Shown one piece after another: positions 6,612-10,254 of a stretch of DNA of 10,254 nucleotides. Position 1 is the first letter of the stretch; every line of letters begins with the position of its first letter. Origin of the DNA: an uncultured beta proteobacterium (lineage in GTDB: Bacteria > Pseudomonadota > Gammaproteobacteria > Burkholderiales > Rhodocyclaceae); contig CAIWVX010000287.1 of assembly GCA_903916205.1 (NCBI GenBank), positions 1 to 10,254 of the forward strand, given 5' to 3'. The position numbers and the translations under genes were made by a program. The notes below the pieces were generated by a model that saw only the letters and a program-made list of their open reading frames with translations, searched no databases and was not told the DNA's origin.

Positions 6612-9143
6612 ATGGCGCGTTCCTTGTTTTCGACCTATGCCAAAAAGGGCGACCGTTTCGATGAAATGATCGCCGAGAATGGCGAGCTACGGCCCTCCTG
6701 GCGTGCCTTTTACGAGCACCTTAATTCGGCCACGCCCGAGCAAATGCGTCATCGGCTTGATCTGGTGCATCGACGTGTGCAGGAAAACGGTGTCACCTAC
6801 AACGTCTATGCCGATCCGAACGGTGCTGATCGTCCGTGGGAACTCGATCCCCTGCCAACCATTTTAAGCGGTGATGAGTGGGAGTCGATTTCACGCGCCA
6901 TCACCCAACGGGCTCGTCTGCTCAACGCCGTGCTGGGCGACCTTTACGGCGAACAACGCTTGCTCAAGGAGGGCGCCCTGCCTCCGGCGCTGGTTTATGG
7001 TCACCCTTGTTTTCTTTTGCCCTGCCAGGGCGTCAAACCGGTCAATAACACTTGGCTTCATCTCTACGCCGCAGATTTGGCACGCTCGCCGGATGGCCGC
7101 TGGTGGGTTATTGGCGACCGCACGCAAGCCCCTTCGGGTGCTGGTTATGCACTGGAAAACCGGCTCATTGTTTCGAGCGCTTTTCCCGAACAATTCCGCG
7201 AAAGGCGCGTGCAGCATCTGGCCGCTTTTTTTCGCGCTTTACAAGAAAACTTGGCCCAATCCGCCCCACACGAAAACACGCCGCCGCTCGTCGTTTTGCT
7301 GACGCCCGGCCCTTACACCGAAACCTATTTCGAACACGCCTATCTCGCCCGTTACCTCGGTTATCCTTTGGTCGAAGGGCAAGATTTAACCGTGCGTGGC
7401 GAAAAAGTTTATTTAAAAACCTTAACCGGGCTTCTCCGCGTTCATGCCCTTCTGCGCCGTCTGGACGACACCTATTGCGACCCACTCGAACTGCGCGGTG
7501 ATTCCGCTTTGGGCATTCCCGGCTTGTTGCAAGCCGTGCGTGCCGGGCATGTTCTGGTAGCCAACGCTCTCGGCAGTGGCTTACTCGAATCCCCTGCTCT
7601 GCCGGGCTTTCTCCCGGGAGCTTGCGAAAAATTGCTTGGCGAAACGCTCGACATGCCCTCGGTTGGTACCTGGTGGTGTGGCGAGCAAGCGGCGCTCGAA
7701 TTCACCCTCGAAAATCTCGATCATTTAGTCATCAAAGGCGCGTTTCCTTCGCAACGAATGGAACCTGTTTTTGGCAACGAATTAAAGGGCAAAGCCCGTG
7801 AGAGGCTGATTGCACGTTTACGCGCACGCCCACAGGTTTACGTCGCGCAAGAACTCGTGACGTTCTCGCAAACGCCGGCCTGGAGCACGACGCATGAACG
7901 CAAACTGCTCCCTCGTGGCATGGCTCTGCGGGTCTTTGTCACCGCCACGGCGAACGGCTACGTGACGATGCCCGGCGGATTAACGCGCGTTGCCGCCGCC
8001 TCCAAGGCGCGTCTCATTTCAATGCGTAGCGGCGGCTCAAGCAAAGACACCTGGGTTTTGAGCGAAAGTGAAGTCAGCACCTTCAGCCTGCTCAAACCGT
8101 CGCTGACCAAGGCCGATCTCATTCGCGGGGGCAGCAATTTGACGTCGCGAGTGGTTGAAAACCTCTATTGGTTCGGGCGTTACACCGAACGCTGTGATAG
8201 TACGGCGCGTTTTCTGCGCCTCAATCTCTCGCGCCTAATCAGTGCCAATGCCGACACGTTACCGGCGTTAACATCGGCCATTGACCTCTGTAGCACACTC
8301 AAACTACTGCCCGAACTCGATCCCGACAGCGAACCCCAAACCACCAAAGCGCCGACCGAATTTGAGCAAAGAATCCTCTCCGCCATTTGCGACGAAAGCT
8401 GGGGCGACGGTCTAGCCGGTAACATTCGCCGCCTGTTGTGGGTTGGCACACAAATTCGCGAGCGCTTTTCGTTAGACAACTGGCACGCCTTGAACCGCCT
8501 GCAACGCGAGTTACAACGTTACGACGTCGACCGTTCAGAAATCAGCGATGCGCTGGCCTTTCTTGATCAAACCCTACTCGCCAGTTCGGCTCTGGCGGGT
8601 TTTGCTATGGACGACATGACGCGCGATGACGGCTGGCGTTTTCTGATTATCGGTCGACGCACCGAGCGCTTGATTTTTCTGGCGAGCGCCATCAGTGGCT
8701 TTTTACGGCTTGAATCAACACGCGCCGTCGGTAGCCTCGACTGGCTGCTCGAGCTCGCTGACAGCAGCATTACCTACCGCTCGCGCTACATGGCGCAACC
8801 CGAACTTTTACCGGCACTCAACCTAATCGTTTTTGAAGAAGCCAATCCGCACGCCGTCATTTTTCAATTGAACACCATTGAACGCTACCTTGGCCGCCTC
8901 CCCAGAAAACCGAACGAAGCGATTGAAAATGCCTTGCAACAGGCTTCGGCGCATTTACAGGCGTTTGATCTAGCGCGTCTGGAGAACATTGATTTTAGCA
9001 ACGGCCAAAATAGCGACGCCTGTCTCGACCTCGCCGCACGGCTTGACGCGGTTTCTTTAGCGGCGGCCAATCTTTCGGATCGCTTGGCCTTGCGTTACTT
9101 CACCCACGTCGGGGATGTTGGCCGACAAACGCTGGCCGCCTGA
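6612..9143 (+). CDS. Circularly permuted type 2 ATP-grasp and alpha-E domain fusion protein
   Basis: An 843-residue cytosolic protein made of two proteins that many bacteria encode separately. Residues 1-495 are a circularly permuted ATP-grasp domain (COG2308, formerly DUF404/DUF407), marked by NGVTYNVYADPNGADRPWEL at 59-78, RWWVIGDRTQAPSGAGYALE at 163-182, LVIKGAFPS at 372-380, MPGGLTRVA at 453-461 and GGSSKDTWVL at 474-483. Residues 505-835 are an alpha-helical alpha-E domain (COG2307, DUF403), with SNLTSRVVENLYWFGRYTER at 508-527 and GRRTERLIF at 681-689. Comparative genomics predicts that the ATP-grasp part is an amide or peptide ligase; its substrate is unknown and the role of alpha-E is undefined. 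An in-frame stop at 6591-6593 excludes a longer N terminus. There is no good ribosome binding site. The stop is 1 bp before the transglutaminase-like gene, which implies coupled translation. Confidence 0.93.
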   Translation: MARSLFSTYAKKGDRFDEMIAENGELRPSWRAFYEHLNSATPEQMRHRLDLVHRRVQENGVTYNVYADPNGADRPWELDPLPTILSGDEWESISRAITQRARLLNAVLGDLYGEQRLLKEGALPPALVYGHPCFLLPCQGVKPVNNTWLHLYAADLARSPDGRWWVIGDRTQAPSGAGYALENRLIVSSAFPEQFRERRVQHLAAFFRALQENLAQSAPHENTPPLVVLLTPGPYTETYFEHAYLARYLGYPLVEGQDLTVRGEKVYLKTLTGLLRVHALLRRLDDTYCDPLELRGDSALGIPGLLQAVRAGHVLVANALGSGLLESPALPGFLPGACEKLLGETLDMPSVGTWWCGEQAALEFTLENLDHLVIKGAFPSQRMEPVFGNELKGKARERLIARLRARPQVYVAQELVTFSQTPAWSTTHERKLLPRGMALRVFVTATANGYVTMPGGLTRVAAASKARLISMRSGGSSKDTWVLSESEVSTFSLLKPSLTKADLIRGGSNLTSRVVENLYWFGRYTERCDSTARFLRLNLSRLISANADTLPALTSAIDLCSTLKLLPELDPDSEPQTTKAPTEFEQRILSAICDESWGDGLAGNIRRLLWVGTQIRERFSLDNWHALNRLQRELQRYDVDRSEISDALAFLDQTLLASSALAGFAMDDMTRDDGWRFLIIGRRTERLIFLASAISGFLRLESTRAVGSLDWLLELADSSITYRSRYMAQPELLPALNLIVFEEANPHAVIFQLNTIERYLGRLPRKPNEAIENALQQASAHLQAFDLARLENIDFSNGQNSDACLDLAARLDAVSLAAANLSDRLALRYFTHVGDVGRQTLAA

Positions 9144-9144
9144 A

Positions 9145-10077
9145 ATGTCCACCCGGTCAGCCCCCGCCCTTTATCATGTGGTTCACGAAACGAAGTACAC
9201 CTACGAAAGCCCGGTCTCACTGTCGCATCAGCACCTGCACCTTTCCCCGCGTGATTGCCTGTGGCAAACCTGTCTAGCCCATCACCTGAGCATCGACCCC
9301 TTGCCGACGGTGCAACGCAATCGCTTTGATTCCTTCGGCAACCCCATTACCGAACTCTCCATCGAAGCCGCACACAGCCAACTTATCGTTCGCGCTGAAA
9401 GCACCATCGACGTCCGTCCGCACTTACCTCTCAAACGAAATCCCGATTCAACGCCCTGCGGCCTCATTGATTCACCGCCTTGGGAATCGGTACGAGAAAA
9501 ACTAAGCTACGGGGCCATGCCGGTTTTACTGGAGGCCAACCCGTTTCTTTTTGAATCGCCCTATGTGCGCATCAAACATGAATTCTCGGCCTTTGCCCGA
9601 CCGTGTTTCCCACCCAAACGTCCCTTGCTTGAAGCCGTGCAAGCCCTGATGACACGCATTCACAGCGAATTCGAATTCGACCCCAAGGCCACCACCGTCT
9701 CCACCCCGGTACTCAAAATACTTGAGGCCAAACGCGGTGTTTGCCAAGACTTTGCCCACCTGATGCTAGCCTGTCTGCGCTCGCTGGGGCTTCCGGCACG
9801 CTACGTCAGCGGCTACCTACTCACCCAACCACCGCCCGGCCAAGAACGCCTGATCGGAGCCGATGCCTCGCACGCCTGGGTTTCCGTCTTTTGCCCAGAC
9901 ACCTACGGCGGCCTCTGGGTCGACTTCGATCCAACGAACAACCTCCTTCCCGATACCCAGCACATCACCCTAGCGTGGGGCCGCGACTTTGGTGACATCT
10001 CCCCATTACGCGGCGTCATTCTTGGCGGCGAAGAACACAATTTAGACATCGCCGTGACGGTGACCCCTTGCGGCTGA
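9145..10077 (+). CDS. Transglutaminase-like cysteine peptidase of the ATP-grasp/alpha-E system
   Basis: A 310-residue protein with an N-terminal beta-rich domain (about 8-95, starting LYHVVHETKYTYESPVSLSH, usual for the COG1305 group) and a transglutaminase-like catalytic core. The triad is visible: Cys 200 in KRGVCQDFAHLM, His 243 in DASHAWVSVF and Asp 262 in LWVDFDPTNN. Bacterial members of this group more often act as peptidases or amidases than as protein cross-linkers. No signal peptide is seen, so it probably acts in the cytosol beside the ATP-grasp/alpha-E protein, perhaps removing or trimming what that ligase makes; this role is inference. The ATG at 9145 is preferred because it begins 1 bp after the preceding stop and gives the family-like N terminus. 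An in-frame ATG at 9115 inside the upstream gene would add only 10 residues. Confidence 0.93.
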   Translation: MSTRSAPALYHVVHETKYTYESPVSLSHQHLHLSPRDCLWQTCLAHHLSIDPLPTVQRNRFDSFGNPITELSIEAAHSQLIVRAESTIDVRPHLPLKRNPDSTPCGLIDSPPWESVREKLSYGAMPVLLEANPFLFESPYVRIKHEFSAFARPCFPPKRPLLEAVQALMTRIHSEFEFDPKATTVSTPVLKILEAKRGVCQDFAHLMLACLRSLGLPARYVSGYLLTQPPPGQERLIGADASHAWVSVFCPDTYGGLWVDFDPTNNLLPDTQHITLAWGRDFGDISPLRGVILGGEEHNLDIAVTVTPCG

Positions 10078-10099
10078 GGGAAAAGAACGCCCCCTCGGC
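10073..10099 (+). other. Possible hairpin at the end of the operon
   Basis: GCTGAGGG at 10073-10080 can pair with CCCTCGGC at 10092-10099 (8 pairs, one G-U) around an 11-base loop. It overlaps the transglutaminase-like gene's stop codon. No T run follows, so it is not a standard intrinsic terminator, but it could protect or define the 3' end of the transcript. The remaining sequence to 10254 shows no coding region I can support. Confidence 0.35.
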
Positions 10100-10224
10100 A
10101 AACGCGTAAAAATAAGTTTCCGTAGATTGAGGGTATAGGCTGCTTCGAATTCCGATGCGCCGAGTCAATTAACCTCAGAATCAGGCATTGGCGGCTGCAA
10201 TGGCGCACTTGAAGGGGTAATTAG

Positions 10225-10250
10225 GTCGTTTCCCTGTCGGTAAAACGACA
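10225..10250. repeat. Overlapping short inverted repeats near the right edge
   Basis: GTCGTTT (10225-10231) can pair with AAACGAC (10243-10249), while TGTCG (10235-10239) can pair with CGACA (10246-10250). The two hairpins share an arm and exclude each other. The stems are short and the purpose is unknown. Confidence 0.35.
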
Positions 10251-10254
10251 CGCC

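Noticed and set aside
10240..10249. GTAAAACGAC resembling a cloning-vector primer site
   Set aside because: Only ten bases agree and the flanks do not, so chance is sufficient; no other vector-like sequence is seen.
1..10254. CRISPR array, tRNA or rRNA genes
   Set aside because: I saw no regularly spaced repeats of suitable length and no cloverleaf or rRNA-like segment in the non-coding stretches.

Overview
The window looks like chromosomal DNA of a betaproteobacterium-like Pseudomonadota, possibly Nitrosomonadales or a relative. The reasons are the order smc then zipA at the left edge, a short YkvM-type QueF, a YgfB/YecA-family gene and moderate GC. The genus cannot be set from the sequence alone.

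Layout. Positions 1-3581 (minus strand) hold the first 24 codons of a probable zipA and, 8 bp upstream of it, a complete smc (1166 aa). Positions 3582-3721 are a divergent control region with overlapping candidate -10 boxes and a perfect hairpin just ahead of the smc start. Positions 3722-4784 (plus strand) carry queF (139 aa, queuosine pathway) and, 4 bp later, a YgfB/YecA-family protein (212 aa). Convergent to these is uppP (4821-5642, minus strand; lipid-carrier recycling for cell-wall synthesis), which starts with GTG.

Positions 5643-6611 hold no intact gene. The stretch is an insertion-sequence graveyard on the minus strand. A shattered IS630-family transposase (two internal deletions, two frameshifts, one nonsense codon) abuts the frameshifted C-terminal end of an ISAs1-family transposase. 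Both lie between two 11-bp inverted copies of one sequence, which are probably the old ISAs1 ends.

Positions 6612-10077 (plus strand) hold a two-gene operon with a 1-bp gap: an 843-aa fusion of a circularly permuted type 2 ATP-grasp amidoligase domain to an alpha-E domain, then a 310-aa transglutaminase-like cysteine peptidase with its Cys-His-Asp triad. This pairing is a known but biochemically undefined conserved system, proposed to make and remove or process a peptide modification. It often travels with the proteasome-like protein Anbu, which is not visible here. This is the most interesting part of the window. The last 177 bases hold no gene, only two possible hairpin regions.
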